64,000 nucleotides of DNA, taken from Salinibacterium sp. NG253. Its GTDB lineage: Bacteria > Actinomycetota > Actinomycetes > Actinomycetales > Microbacteriaceae. The position numbers and the translations under genes were made by a program. How positions within the stretch are numbered: position 1 is the stretch's first letter; each line of letters opens with the position of its first letter. Shown here one piece after another: positions 43,140 to 51,663 of the stretch. Location of the stretch: assembly GCF_015864945.1 (NCBI RefSeq), contig NZ_JADYWF010000002.1:1-64000 (forward strand), given 5' to 3'. Under the pieces are notes generated by a model. It ran no database searches. It was not told where the DNA came from and saw only the letters and a program-made list of their open reading frames with translations.

Positions 43140-43332
43140 CGTTGGTCCCTTCTCGGTTAGAACAACTATATTCAGCATCGCAGTTCGACTGCAATGCTCG
43201 CCTCCGCATCCCGGAGTTCGAACGGCGCCACTGGCGGAGTGCCGAATCCGCGCACCATGTTTCGGCGTGAGATCGTCATGTGGCAGACGCTAGCGTTGGT
43301 TTGGGATGAACCCCAATTAGGCAGCCAGTTGG

Positions 43333-43866
43333 TTAAGTCGCTGCTTCGAGCTCGGCGATATTGGTCAGGATGTACTCCGAGTCCACGAGAAAGATTGCTG
43401 GGCTGCATGTCTCGTCAGTGATGTTTACATCGCTGCCAGTCTGGATGTCGAGTGATAACGACCAGCACAAGCTCCTAATGTGACGTGCAGCTACTAGCCC
43501 TGAATCGAATCGTGCTAGCCCGGTTGTATATGCAGTAAGCGTCAGACGCTGTTCAGCCGTGTGGCCAGAGACGAGCCAAGTACCGTCCCCTGCAGGGCGA
43601 AACTCCGACAAGATCTCTTCATCGGTGAGGTCAAGTATCTGCAAGCTGAATCCACATTGGTCGAGTTTCGATTCGAATAGCTCAACGTCCTCGATAGGTG
43701 CTTCCTCCTCGGCTTGGATCTGAATGCAGGCCGAGGCGTCAGCGAATAGGAAGGCGGTGCGCTCTAGCGCCTTTACTTCGAGGTCGGCACCGATCTCATT
43801 GGCAGGGACCCCTACGCAGCTTCCAAGCAGACTTGTGCTGGCTAACAAGACGATTACTGATTTCAC
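43333..43866 (-). CDS. Hypothetical lipoprotein
   Basis: About 177 residues from a GTG giving a textbook lipoprotein signal, KSVIVLLASTSLLGSC. The mature part has three or four more Cys (SACIQIQAEEE, LDQCGFSLQILDL, LCWSLSL, ETCSPAIFLV), so disulfides are likely. No family is recognised. The start could also be the TTG at 43905. It sits in a stretch with lower GC than its surroundings and follows a weak 85-residue frame by four bases. Confidence 0.6.
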   Translation of the reverse strand: MKSVIVLLASTSLLGSCVGVPANEIGADLEVKALERTAFLFADASACIQIQAEEEAPIEDVELFESKLDQCGFSLQILDLTDEEILSEFRPAGDGTWLVSGHTAEQRLTLTAYTTGLARFDSGLVAARHIRSLCWSLSLDIQTGSDVNITDETCSPAIFLVDSEYILTNIAELEAAT

Positions 43867-43870
43867 AGGC

Positions 43871-44128
43871 CTAGAGGGGCGCAAGTTCTGCCTCCAGGGC
43901 GTCAAAATGCAAGTTCGTGTCTACTGCGAAGGCCGGGATGGATGCAGCGGGAGTCCAGATATAAGCCCCGCTTCGGGGATTGCTGATAACGCTAAGCCAC
44001 TCCTGGCCTAGCTTTTCGAGATGAATTACCTCATCGTTGGTGATCGCACCGCTGAGCTCAGCGAACGATCCAACAGCCGCAACGCCCGCAATGAGTTTTT
44101 GGGGCGCACCGTCAGCAGAGCAAAGCAA
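43871..44128 (-). CDS. Uncertain 85-residue frame upstream of the lipoprotein
   Basis: A TTG-started frame with GAGGG about seven bases upstream, ending four bases before the lipoprotein start. The sequence (LIAGVAAVGSFAELSGAITNDEVIHLEKLGQEWLSVIS) is protein-like but has no known domain. It could be a small gene coupled to the lipoprotein or the remnant of a longer one. Low certainty. Confidence 0.35.
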   Translation of the reverse strand: MLCSADGAPQKLIAGVAAVGSFAELSGAITNDEVIHLEKLGQEWLSVISNPRSGAYIWTPAASIPAFAVDTNLHFDALEAELAPL

Positions 44129-44420
44129 GTATGACCCTCACTGTCGAAATACGAACATTTTTCGATTTAGGGCGATGCTATCGCTTGTATTACTCCCTGG
44201 GCAATAGCGCAGCCGCGTTCGCGAAGGCCTGCTGTGCGGCCGCCAGACGCTCGCTCTGCTGCGCTTCACGGTCGAAATGTCGAGCAGGTAGACAGGTCGG
44301 CAAATGTGAGACATTATTGATTTCACATAGTTGAGACCGGAAAATTGGTGTGTGCGAAGACGCGTCGCACACAGCCCCACTTGCGCGGTTCGCTGGAACC
44401 GCAACCTGCTAAGGAGCCTA

Positions 44421-44870
44421 ATGAGACGTTTGCTAACCGCGGCCGTATGCGCCGGAATGCTGATCTCTGTTTCTGCATGCACCCAAGTCGAGCCGCCACC
44501 GCCCACCGAACCTTCGTCAAGCGCAGCCGCGACTTCGTTGGAGGAGGGCAACGTTGGGCTGTGCCATTCGCTCTCGATCGAACTCATGACGGTGAACGGC
44601 GTGGTCTCGGGGTATGAGGCCGGCGAGTTGAATAGGGAATCGTTCGATTACATGATTGCCACTATTGCCGACGGCTTCCCGATCCTTGGAATCTTGCACA
44701 AGGACGCGCTTTTGAGCAGCCAAGTCGACGACCTACGTTCGGCAATCACGGAGCTAGGCGCCGACGGTGCCGAACCGGCCGTAGGGGACGCGTCAGCGTT
44801 GGGAGAAGCGACGACGGCGCTCGCTGTCGAATGCGATGCAGTCGGCGCACCTTTGAGCTTTTACCAGTAG
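44421..44870 (+). CDS. Hypothetical lipoprotein
   Basis: A 149-residue lipoprotein: RRLLTAAVCAGMLISVSACTQ with lipobox SVSAC, then a Pro/Ser/Ala-rich linker and a helical domain (LCHSLSIELMTVNGVVSGYEAGELNRESFDYMIATIADGF … TTALAVECDAVG) with two Cys that may pair. AAGGAG upstream sets the ATG at 44421. No family recognised. Confidence 0.72.
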   Translation: MRRLLTAAVCAGMLISVSACTQVEPPPPTEPSSSAAATSLEEGNVGLCHSLSIELMTVNGVVSGYEAGELNRESFDYMIATIADGFPILGILHKDALLSSQVDDLRSAITELGADGAEPAVGDASALGEATTALAVECDAVGAPLSFYQ

Positions 44871-44984
44871 CCACAGGCGAGTCGCCCTCTCGATGCCGAT
44901 GACGATGCCGATGCCAGGTGTGAGGTCACAGTAGTAATGCGCCCCCGCATTCGGCTGACCCGCTCGCGATAAAGTGGCGATCAC

Positions 44985-45716
44985 ATGAAGAGCTCAGTGA
45001 GTCAGTTGCGCGGTCGTGGATTCTTGCGCGACGAAGACCTCGATGCGTCCCGTCATCTGTCGGCGGCCGAACTGACGCGACAGTTGGACTCCACTGACGC
45101 TGTCGAGCGATCAGCCGCAGTCCGGTTGCTCTCGCGTGCTGCGGGACCGGATGCTTCGTTGGATCAGCTTTTCGTGGAGCGACTCACACGAGAGACCAAG
45201 CTCTATACCAAGCTCGAACTGTGCGAAGCGCTCCAAGCGGGCGGCCAAGAAACCGCCCAGCGGCTCATTCCGCTGCTCGGTGCTATTGGGCGGAATCAGC
45301 ACGAACAGCCATCCACTGAAGCGTTCAAGAAGACTAGCTACCCGCTTCCGCGAGACATCGTGGCGCGAGTTCTCGCCCGGATGGATCCTGTGGTGTTGCC
45401 GCCGTTAATCGCGGCCGTTGTCGACGGGCCACGGACGCGGGCAGTCGAGGCGATCGATGCCGTCGGCTTCCTATGTTTCTACTCAGCGGTGACAACGCCG
45501 GATCGGCTGGCAGCGCTGAACGCGCTCACCGAGAAGCTTCGGGGCAACCCTGATGACGAGCTCATGCAGTGGAAGATTGTGCGTGCGCTCGAGAGTTTCA
45601 ATCATCCCAACGCCAAGCTCCTCCTCGAACGACTCGTCGCGGGAAGTACCAATCCGGTGATAGTCCAGGAGGCTCAGCGATCGCTCGCATTAGTGGTCGA
45701 GCAGCCTGCGCTGTAG
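44985..45716 (+). CDS. HEAT-repeat protein
   Basis: A 243-residue, mostly helical cytoplasmic protein. Repeating units such as LTRQLDSTDAVERSAAVRLLSRAAG, LPPLIAAVVDGPRTRAVEAIDAVG and LLLERLVAGSTNPVIVQEAQRSLAL fit PBS-lyase/HEAT-like repeats. Such proteins act as scaffolds or as helper proteins; no catalytic residues are seen. Monocistronic, with GATAAAGT upstream as a possible -10. Confidence 0.7.
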   Translation: MKSSVSQLRGRGFLRDEDLDASRHLSAAELTRQLDSTDAVERSAAVRLLSRAAGPDASLDQLFVERLTRETKLYTKLELCEALQAGGQETAQRLIPLLGAIGRNQHEQPSTEAFKKTSYPLPRDIVARVLARMDPVVLPPLIAAVVDGPRTRAVEAIDAVGFLCFYSAVTTPDRLAALNALTEKLRGNPDDELMQWKIVRALESFNHPNAKLLLERLVAGSTNPVIVQEAQRSLALVVEQPAL

Positions 45717-45794
45717 AGGGTTTTGTGGCGTTCTCCTGCGCCAATCATGCGCAGTAGAAAGATTCGCAACTTTTGCTGGTTCGCCGCATTTTCG

Positions 45795-45820
45795 AGAAAC
45801 TACGTCTAGGCGTAGTTTCT
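45795..45820. promoter_or_regulatory. MntR/DtxR-type operator before the Mn importer
   Basis: AGAAACTACG and CGTAGTTTCT form a perfect 10-bp inverted repeat around TCTAGG, 31 bases before the binding-protein start. A matching site lies before the DtxR-family gene (49240-49259). Confidence 0.82.
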
Positions 45821-45851
45821 TAAAGAGGCTCTCCCAACTTAGGATCAGAAC

Positions 45852-46814
45852 ATGGGAATCAGAGCCGCAACAGGTCGCACGCGCACCGCACGCGCGATGC
45901 TGATTGCCGCTGCAGCATCCGCCCTTCTGCTCGGTCTCGCTGGCTGCACGGCGGCTTCGGATGCTGGCGCCACGACTGACCCGAACGACGACCGCCCTGT
46001 CGTGCTCACGACCTTTACGGTGCTCGCCGATATCGCCGAGAACGTGGCCGGCGACAACCTGCGGGTGGAATCCATCACCAAGGTGGGGGCCGAGATTCAC
46101 GGCTACGAGCCCACGCCCGGCGACATTGCCAAGGCGGCCGAAGCCGACCTGATTCTCGACAACGGGCTCAACCTTGAGGCGTGGTTCGCTCAGTTCGTCG
46201 ATGGTCTCGACGTGCCGCACGTGGTTGTTTCTGACGGCGTCGACACGATCAACATTGCCGAGGATGCCTATGAAGGGCTGCCCAATCCGCACGCATGGAT
46301 GAGCCCCCTCAACGCACAGATTTACGTCGACAATATGGAAGCCGCGTTCGCTGAACTCGACCCCGAAAACGCCGCCGACTACGCCGCCAATGCCGAAGCG
46401 TACAAGGCTGAGCTGCAACTTGTGAACGACGAGCTCACGGCCGAACTCGCCGAGTTGCCGGCGTCGCAGCGGGCTCTCGTCTCGTGCGAAGGAGCGTTCT
46501 CGTACCTGGCGCGCGACGCTGGACTGAGCGAGCATTACCTGTGGGCGGTCAACGCCGAGCAGCAGTCGACGCCCCGCCAGATCGCGTCGGTGATCGAGTT
46601 CGTGCGAGACAACGACGTGCCCGCCGTGTTCTGCGAATCCACAGTCTCCGATCGCGCGATGCAGCAAGTGGTCGAGGCCACTGACACGACCTTCGGCGGA
46701 ACCCTCTACGTCGACTCGCTGTCGGAGGACGGTGGCCCGGTGCCGACCTACCTCGAGTTGCTGCGCCACGACGCCGAAACCATCATCGCCGGATTGACCG
46801 GCGCCACGGAATGA
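45852..46814 (+). CDS. Manganese-type ABC transporter substrate-binding lipoprotein
   Basis: A 320-residue cluster A-I metal-binding lipoprotein with lipobox LAGC. Expected metal ligands are in EIHGYEPTP (His), NPHAWMSPLNAQIYV (His), SCEGAFSYLARDAGL (Glu) and the Asp of CESTVSD. A Glu in the third position and absence of the His-rich zinc loop favour Mn/Fe over Zn. First of a three-gene operon with overlapping ATPase and permease genes, under a DtxR-type operator. Confidence 0.9.
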   Translation: MGIRAATGRTRTARAMLIAAAASALLLGLAGCTAASDAGATTDPNDDRPVVLTTFTVLADIAENVAGDNLRVESITKVGAEIHGYEPTPGDIAKAAEADLILDNGLNLEAWFAQFVDGLDVPHVVVSDGVDTINIAEDAYEGLPNPHAWMSPLNAQIYVDNMEAAFAELDPENAADYAANAEAYKAELQLVNDELTAELAELPASQRALVSCEGAFSYLARDAGLSEHYLWAVNAEQQSTPRQIASVIEFVRDNDVPAVFCESTVSDRAMQQVVEATDTTFGGTLYVDSLSEDGGPVPTYLELLRHDAETIIAGLTGATE

Positions 46815-47551
46815 GTGTGCCCGCCATCGACGTGCGCAACGTCACCGTTCACTACGGCGACGTGCTCGCGCTCGACAACGTGAGCCTCAGCCTCGCGCCG
46901 GGCCGCATCTACGGCCTCATCGGCATGAATGGCTCGGGCAAGTCGACCCTCTTCAAGACCATTACCGGGATGCTGCGCCCCGACCACGGAACAGTCACGT
47001 TGGCAGGTCAGCAGCCTGCACTCGCTCGCAAGGCCGGAGCGGTCGGCTACGTTCCGCAGAGCGAAGACGTCGACTGGGCGTTCCCGCTCTCGGTTCGCGA
47101 TGTGGTGATGATGGGCCGCTACGGGCACATGGGTTTTTCGCGTCGACCCAAGGCTGCCGATAAGGCTGCCGTCGCCGAGGCTCTCGAACGTGTAGAACTG
47201 ACGGACCTCGCCGACCGCCAAATTGGCCAACTCTCGGGCGGCCAAAAGAAGCGGGCGTTCGTGGCGCGCGGCATCGCCCAGGGCGCGACGATCCTGCTTC
47301 TCGACGAGCCCTTTGCCGGGGTCGACAAACGCTCCGAGGGAACGATCACGAAACTCTTGCGCGAGCTCGCCGCCGAGGGTGCCACGGTTCTCGTCTCGAC
47401 CCACGACCTCAATGCGCTGCCGAAACTGGCAGACGAGGCAATCTTGCTGATGCGCACGGTGCTGCTGCAATCCACTCCCGCCGAGGTGCTGAAGCCCGAA
47501 AACCTTGCGCGCGCCTTCGGCCTCGATGTCACGGCGGGAGACGCCGCGTGA
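46811..47551 (+). CDS. Metal ABC transporter ATPase
   Basis: A 246-residue ATPase: Walker A LIGMNGSGKSTLFKTI, signature QLSGGQKKRAFVARGIA, Walker B ILLLDEPFAGVD and STHDLNALPKLAD. VPQSEDVDWAFPLSVRDVVMMGRYGHMGFSRRP is typical of Mn/Zn/Fe importers (MntB/PsaB/SitB). It overlaps both neighbours by four bases. Confidence 0.94.
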   Translation: MSVPAIDVRNVTVHYGDVLALDNVSLSLAPGRIYGLIGMNGSGKSTLFKTITGMLRPDHGTVTLAGQQPALARKAGAVGYVPQSEDVDWAFPLSVRDVVMMGRYGHMGFSRRPKAADKAAVAEALERVELTDLADRQIGQLSGGQKKRAFVARGIAQGATILLLDEPFAGVDKRSEGTITKLLRELAAEGATVLVSTHDLNALPKLADEAILLMRTVLLQSTPAEVLKPENLARAFGLDVTAGDAA

Positions 47552-48420
47552 ACCCTCTCGACTTCCTTCTCGAACCCCTGAGCTACGACTTCATGGTGCG
47601 GGCCCTCGCCACGAGTGTGACCGCGGCTATCGTGTGCGCCGTGCTCTCGTGCTGGCTCGTCCTCATCGGCTGGTCGCTCATGGGTGATGCTGTTTCGCAC
47701 GCCGTGCTCCCGGGTGTGGTGCTCGCCTACGTCGTCGGCGCCCCCTTTGCCCTTGGTGCGGTCATCTTTGGTTTCCTTGCCGTCGCCCTCATCGGCATCG
47801 TGAGAAACACGAGCCGCATCAAAGAGGATGCCGCGATCGGCATTGTCTTCACGACACTGTTCGCCCTGGGAATCGTGCTCATCTCGGTGACCCCGTCGCA
47901 GACCGACCTCAACCACATCATCTTCGGCAACCTCCTCGGAGTCTCCTGGGCCGACCTCACCCAAGTGCTCATCCTCGGCGCGATCACACTCACGATCCTG
48001 CTCGTGAAGCGCCGCGACTTCACCCTCTACGCCTTCGACGCCACCCACGCCCACGCGATCGGCCTTAACCCCAAGGTGCTCGGCGCTGCGCTTCTCGGGC
48101 TCCTCGCCCTTACCGCTGTCGTCGCGCTTCAGGCCGTCGGCGTCGTTCTCGTCGTGGCACTGCTCATCATCCCCGGCGCCACCGCGTACCTGCTCACCGA
48201 TCGCTTCTCGCGCATGCTCGTGATCGCCCCAGTGATGTCGGCGCTCGCGGCCGTCACCGGGCTGTACCTCAGCTACTACTTAGACACGGCATCCGGCGGC
48301 ATGATCGTGCTCGTCGAAGGCTGCATCTTCGCGCTCGTTTACCTGTTCAGCCCCACGCAGGGCGTGATCGGCAAGCGACTCGGTGCGATGAAGCGGCAGC
48401 GGATGCTCGCCGCCCAGTAG
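47548..48420 (+). CDS. Metal ABC transporter permease
   Basis: A 290-residue permease with eight or nine spans of the MntC/PsaC/ZnuB family: SCWLVLIGWSLMGDAVSHAVLPGVVLAYVVGAPFALGA, ISVTPSQTDLNHIIFGNLLGV, THAHAIGLNPKVLGAALLGLLALTAVVALQAVGVVLVVALLIIPGATAYLLTDRF. Last gene of the Mn-type operon. Confidence 0.94.
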   Translation: MNPLDFLLEPLSYDFMVRALATSVTAAIVCAVLSCWLVLIGWSLMGDAVSHAVLPGVVLAYVVGAPFALGAVIFGFLAVALIGIVRNTSRIKEDAAIGIVFTTLFALGIVLISVTPSQTDLNHIIFGNLLGVSWADLTQVLILGAITLTILLVKRRDFTLYAFDATHAHAIGLNPKVLGAALLGLLALTAVVALQAVGVVLVVALLIIPGATAYLLTDRFSRMLVIAPVMSALAAVTGLYLSYYLDTASGGMIVLVEGCIFALVYLFSPTQGVIGKRLGAMKRQRMLAAQ

Positions 48421-48467
48421 CTCGGAAGACACCGCCAGCGCACCGAACCCGCGCGGTGCGCCTCAAG

Positions 48468-49214
48468 TCATTCGGCGAGGGTGCCGCCCGATACGTAGAG
48501 TGCGTCGGTCGCGCTCCGGCCCAGGCTAATCGGCACAGCGGATTGGCGCACTGCACCACCCGGCGCCTCGCCGCTCGCCCCACCGGTTTCTCCGCCGACG
48601 CCACCGAGCACCACCACCTCGAGCGCATCCGAATACGGTGCCCCGGCATTCACGCTGAGGGTCGCTTCGAACCCGATGCCGCGCTCTTCGAAGAACTTGA
48701 GCAGCTCGGGGTCGTCGTCGGAGATGCGTTCGACGACCACGGTGCTGCCGGGGGCGACGCGGCTGAGCTGCACGGCATCCGGAATCGTGATCACGCCGTC
48801 GGCGCTGGGGATGGGATCGCCGTGCGGGTCACGGGTGGGGTGCTCGAGAAACTCGTCGATGCGTTCGACCATGAAGTCAGAGACGGCGTGCTCAAGGTTT
48901 TCGGCTTCGTCGTGCACTTGGTCCCAGGTGTAACCGAGCACGCTCACGAGAAACGATTCGATGAGGCGGTGGCGGCGAACCATCGCGACGGCGTGAGCAC
49001 TACCCACCGCGGTGAGAGCGATGGAACCGTAGCGGGCATGATCAAGGAAGCCCTGATCGGTGAGGCGACGCACGGCATCCGAGACGCTCGACAGCGTATA
49101 GCCGGTGCGCTCGGCGATCACGGTGGCGGTGACGGGCGCATCGGACCATTCGGAAAGGCTCCACACAGTCTTCAGGTAGTTCTGGGTGCTGACCGAGAGC
49201 TCTGTGACCGACAT
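48468..49214 (-). CDS. mntR: DtxR/MntR-family metal-dependent repressor
   Basis: A 248-residue regulator. The winged helix is TQNYLKTVWSLSEWSDAPVTATVIAERTGYTLSSVSDAVRRL, and the dimerisation/metal domain has MVRRHRLIESFLVSVLGYTWDQVHDEAENLEHAVSDFMVERIDEFL with the His/Glu ligands of DtxR proteins. A C-terminal FeoA/SH3-like domain follows, with a Gly-rich insertion (GGVGGETGGASGEAPGG) in it. Convergent with the importer operon it most likely represses; a site matching the importer operator is in its own promoter. Confidence 0.88.
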   Translation of the reverse strand: MSVTELSVSTQNYLKTVWSLSEWSDAPVTATVIAERTGYTLSSVSDAVRRLTDQGFLDHARYGSIALTAVGSAHAVAMVRRHRLIESFLVSVLGYTWDQVHDEAENLEHAVSDFMVERIDEFLEHPTRDPHGDPIPSADGVITIPDAVQLSRVAPGSTVVVERISDDDPELLKFFEERGIGFEATLSVNAGAPYSDALEVVVLGGVGGETGGASGEAPGGAVRQSAVPISLGRSATDALYVSGGTLAE

Positions 49215-49239
49215 GCGCCCAGTCTAAAGCCGAAGATTG

Positions 49240-49259
49240 AAGTACGGGCAGACGTAGTT
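49240..49259. promoter_or_regulatory. MntR/DtxR-type operator before mntR
   Basis: AAGTACG-GGCAGA-CGTAGTT on the plus strand; read on the minus strand AACTACGTCT is identical to the first ten bases of the core at 45798. It lies 25 bases before the mntR ATG, implying autoregulation. Confidence 0.72.
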
Positions 49260-49266
49260 AACGAAA

Positions 49267-49302
49267 CTTGCCCCCGCCCGGAGAACATCGGGCGAGGGCA
49301 AG
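49267..49302 (-). terminator. Stem-loop terminator after the Asp/Val-rich secreted protein gene
   Basis: A 14-bp stem (49267-49280 with 49289-49302, one mismatch) with an 8-base loop, 13 bases beyond the stop at 49316. On the minus strand it is followed by GTTTCGTT, a weak T-tract. Confidence 0.65.
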
Positions 49303-49315
49303 CGGGTGAAGAAAG

Positions 49316-49858
49316 TTAGTTGAAGATTCCATTCAGACCGAGGTCACCGGTGATGTCACCGACGATGTCGTCTGCGTCAACAACATCGTCGAGGATGTCG
49401 TCGACATCAACAATGTCAGTGACGTCGGTCACTACGTCAGTGGCGTTGTCGACAACGTCGGTTACCTGAGTGGCGTTGTCGACGACGTCAGAGACGTTGG
49501 CGTCGTTCGCTACGTCAGAAACGTTCGCGGAGTCGCTCACGTTGCCAACAGCGGTGTCGTTGCCCGAAGCTACGGGAGCGTTGACCTCGTTGCCTGAAGC
49601 AACAGCGTTGCCGTTGAGGAGGTCACCGTTGAGGATGCCGCCGCCGAGAACGTCGCCACCGAGAAGGTCAACGTCGCCGACCTCGGGTGCTACGACGACG
49701 GGGATGTCGGTCTGCTTGGGGGAGGAGTAGGAGTATGACTTCGTCGAGGTGTAGCTATCACCGGTTGCTGCCATGGCGGGAGCTGCTGCTCCGACTGCGA
49801 TGAGGGCTACTGCGGTAGCGGTTGCGCCGAGCGTTGTCTTCTTCGTAAATGCGTTCAT
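49316..49858 (-). CDS. Secreted Asp/Val-rich repeat protein
   Basis: A 180-residue exported protein. The signal peptide is KKTTLGATATAVALIAVGAAAPAMA with cleavage before ATGDS. The mature chain has a Ser/Tyr/Lys opening, then LLGGDVLGGGILNGDLLNGN, ASGNEVNAPVASGNDTAVGN, and a C-terminal half of imperfect repeats (NVSDVANDANVSDVVDNATQ, VTDVVDNATDVV, DVDDILDDVVDADD). It has no Cys and is strongly acidic, so it may bind cations or assemble at the surface. The SGN/GN pattern recalls rodlin or chaplin-like surface proteins only loosely. AAGGAG sets the start at 49858. Confidence 0.72.
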   Translation of the reverse strand: MNAFTKKTTLGATATAVALIAVGAAAPAMAATGDSYTSTKSYSYSSPKQTDIPVVVAPEVGDVDLLGGDVLGGGILNGDLLNGNAVASGNEVNAPVASGNDTAVGNVSDSANVSDVANDANVSDVVDNATQVTDVVDNATDVVTDVTDIVDVDDILDDVVDADDIVGDITGDLGLNGIFN

Positions 49859-50169
49859 GACTGAACTCCTTCTTACGTGGTCGGCCTCCGTAGAGGCTCT
49901 GCGTCTCGAGGCTTTCCCGAGGCGCAATGAGTACTCCGGAGTGCGGCCGTAACCGGTTTGGGGGTCATTTCAAAAAAGTTGAAATTCGAGCAATCTGGGG
50001 TGCGGATGCGGGCAACTCTCGCCCGCAGATCCGCATGTTTCCGGGGCTGTTGGGCTAGCTGGCAGTCAACTGAGTGGAGTCTGACGAAGTGCCCAGTGCT
50101 GCATCCAACGGCTGATTCCAGCTCGCCGGGCGCGCCAAGAACTAACGCCGCGTAGGCCGCGGGGAGTCC
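49859..50169. other. 311-bp intergenic region between secreted protein and photolyase
   Basis: No gene seen. It contains the secreted protein's leader, a hairpin (GCGTCTCG/CGAGGCGC, about 49900-49924), a short palindrome ACTCCGGAGT and ATTTCAA-AAAA-GTTGAAAT-like symmetry near 49970-49988. These could be regulatory for the minus-strand secreted protein gene. Downstream of photolyase no clear terminator is seen. Confidence 0.5.
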
Positions 50170-51633
50170 TTATTCGGCCGCTGCGGCTTTCACGGCCGTG
50201 TACGCCTCGAGGGCTTCGCGGCGGGTTTCGGCAAGATCCACGATCGGTTCGGGATACGCGTCGGTGCCGAGTTCGGGGATCCAGTACGAGACGTAGTCAC
50301 CCGTGGGGTCGAACTTTTTCTGCTGCAAGACGGGGTTGAACACACGGAAGTAGGGGGCGGCATCCGCACCGGATCCGGCAACCCACTGCCAGTTGGCGGG
50401 GTTGCTGGCTTCGTCGGCGTCGACGAGGGTGTCCCAGAACCACTGTTCGCCGGCCCGCCAGTCGATGAGCAAGTTCTTGATGAGGAAGCTCGCGACGACC
50501 ATGCGTACGCGGTTGTGCATCGTGCCGGTGTGCCAGAGCTCGCGCATCCCAGCGTCGACGAGGGGGATGCCGGTGCGGCCGCGGCGCCACGCGTCGACTT
50601 CAGCTACGCCGGCTGGTTCATCAACGTCGCCGAGCTGGTCGACGGTGTAACCCCAAGGGAAGGCGTTGTAGGCGGGGCGGTAGCTGTCGGTCGCGAGGCG
50701 CGGGTTGTCGAAGAGCAGGGCGGTGGAGAATTCGCGCCAGCCGATTTCGCTCAAGAACTTGGCGACGTTCTTGCGGGCCGCGGTAGGCACGTCGGCCGAG
50801 CCGCTGCCGGAGTCGTTGTCGTTGCCGGCACCGCTACCGTCGCCACGCAGCCGCTGCCAGACCTGGGTGGGGCTGATCTCGCCGAACCGCAGGTGCGGGC
50901 TGAGGCCGCTCGTGGCATCCACGGCAGGTTCATCGCGGCAGTGATAGTCGGCGAGACGTTCGGTGACGAAACTCTCGAGGCGATCGTGGGCGCCATCTTC
51001 GCCGGGAGTCCAGGTCTCGCGCAGTCCCTCGGCCCAGTCGGGGCGGGTGGGCAGCAGATCCCAGTCGGCGAGGTCGTCGCTCGCGGGGGAGTCGGCAGGC
51101 CAACTCAGCTCGGCTGCGGTCGGCGCCGGCAGTGCATCCCGCACCGGACGATCTTGCGCCGCACGCCAATACGGAGTGAAAACCTTGTACGGCTCGCCCT
51201 GCCCATTGCGGATATGCCACGGCTCGTTCAACAGGTTGCCCTGATGGCTTTCGACCGTGAGCCCCTGCTCACGCAGTTTCGTTTTGAGGCCAGCGTCAAT
51301 ATCGCGGGCGGCCGTGTAGCGACGGTTCCAGTGCACCGAGGCGGCGCCGAGCTCGTCCACGAGCGCCGGCAGCACGTGCGCGGCAGGGCCGTGACGCAGC
51401 GTCAGCTGGCCGCCTAGATTCTGCAGGGCGGCATCCAGAGCAGTCAGGCTGTGATGCAGCCACCACTTACTTGCCGCACCCAGCGGACGGATGCCATCGC
51501 CGGTCTCATCATGAATGTAGACGACAACAAGCGGTCGGCCTTCGCTCGCGGCCGCCGTTAGCGCAGGGTTATCGGCTAGTCGCAGGTCGTTGCGCAGCCA
51601 CACGATGGAGGGCTGATTCTGGTTTCCGCTCAC
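50170..51633 (-). CDS. phrB: Deoxyribodipyrimidine photolyase (class I cryptochrome/photolyase family)
   Basis: A 487-residue light-driven DNA repair enzyme. The N-terminal antenna domain begins SIVWLRNDLRLADNPALTAA; the FAD domain shows LSPHLRFGEISPTQVWQRL, FLSEIGWREFSTALLF, WRRGRTGIPLVDAGMRELWHTGTMHNRVRMVVASFLIKNLLIDWRAGEQWF and NPANWQWVAGSGADAAPYFRVFNPV, all hallmark motifs. It is 3'-adjacent to a MepB-like gene on the same strand. A Gly/Ser/Asp-rich insert (DGSGAGNDNDSGSGS) separates two parts of the FAD domain. Confidence 0.96.
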   Translation of the reverse strand: MSGNQNQPSIVWLRNDLRLADNPALTAAASEGRPLVVVYIHDETGDGIRPLGAASKWWLHHSLTALDAALQNLGGQLTLRHGPAAHVLPALVDELGAASVHWNRRYTAARDIDAGLKTKLREQGLTVESHQGNLLNEPWHIRNGQGEPYKVFTPYWRAAQDRPVRDALPAPTAAELSWPADSPASDDLADWDLLPTRPDWAEGLRETWTPGEDGAHDRLESFVTERLADYHCRDEPAVDATSGLSPHLRFGEISPTQVWQRLRGDGSGAGNDNDSGSGSADVPTAARKNVAKFLSEIGWREFSTALLFDNPRLATDSYRPAYNAFPWGYTVDQLGDVDEPAGVAEVDAWRRGRTGIPLVDAGMRELWHTGTMHNRVRMVVASFLIKNLLIDWRAGEQWFWDTLVDADEASNPANWQWVAGSGADAAPYFRVFNPVLQQKKFDPTGDYVSYWIPELGTDAYPEPIVDLAETRREALEAYTAVKAAAAE

Positions 51634-51663
51634 GACTCAACTCTAGGGTCGGCGGCTGACTAT

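Noticed and set aside
44131-44334. A 67-codon Cys/Arg-rich frame on the plus strand.
   Set aside because: Unusual composition, no ribosome binding site, lies in the degenerate patch; not supported as a gene.
47119-48054. A 311-codon minus-strand frame across the metal ABC ATPase and permease.
   Set aside because: Opposite two genes with complete ABC motifs; composition (His/Glu/Gly/Asp runs) is not protein-like.
49316-49858. Assignment of the secreted repeat protein as a chaplin or rodlin.
   Set aside because: Only a loose SGN/GN pattern is shared; the chaplin Cys residues and amyloid core are absent.
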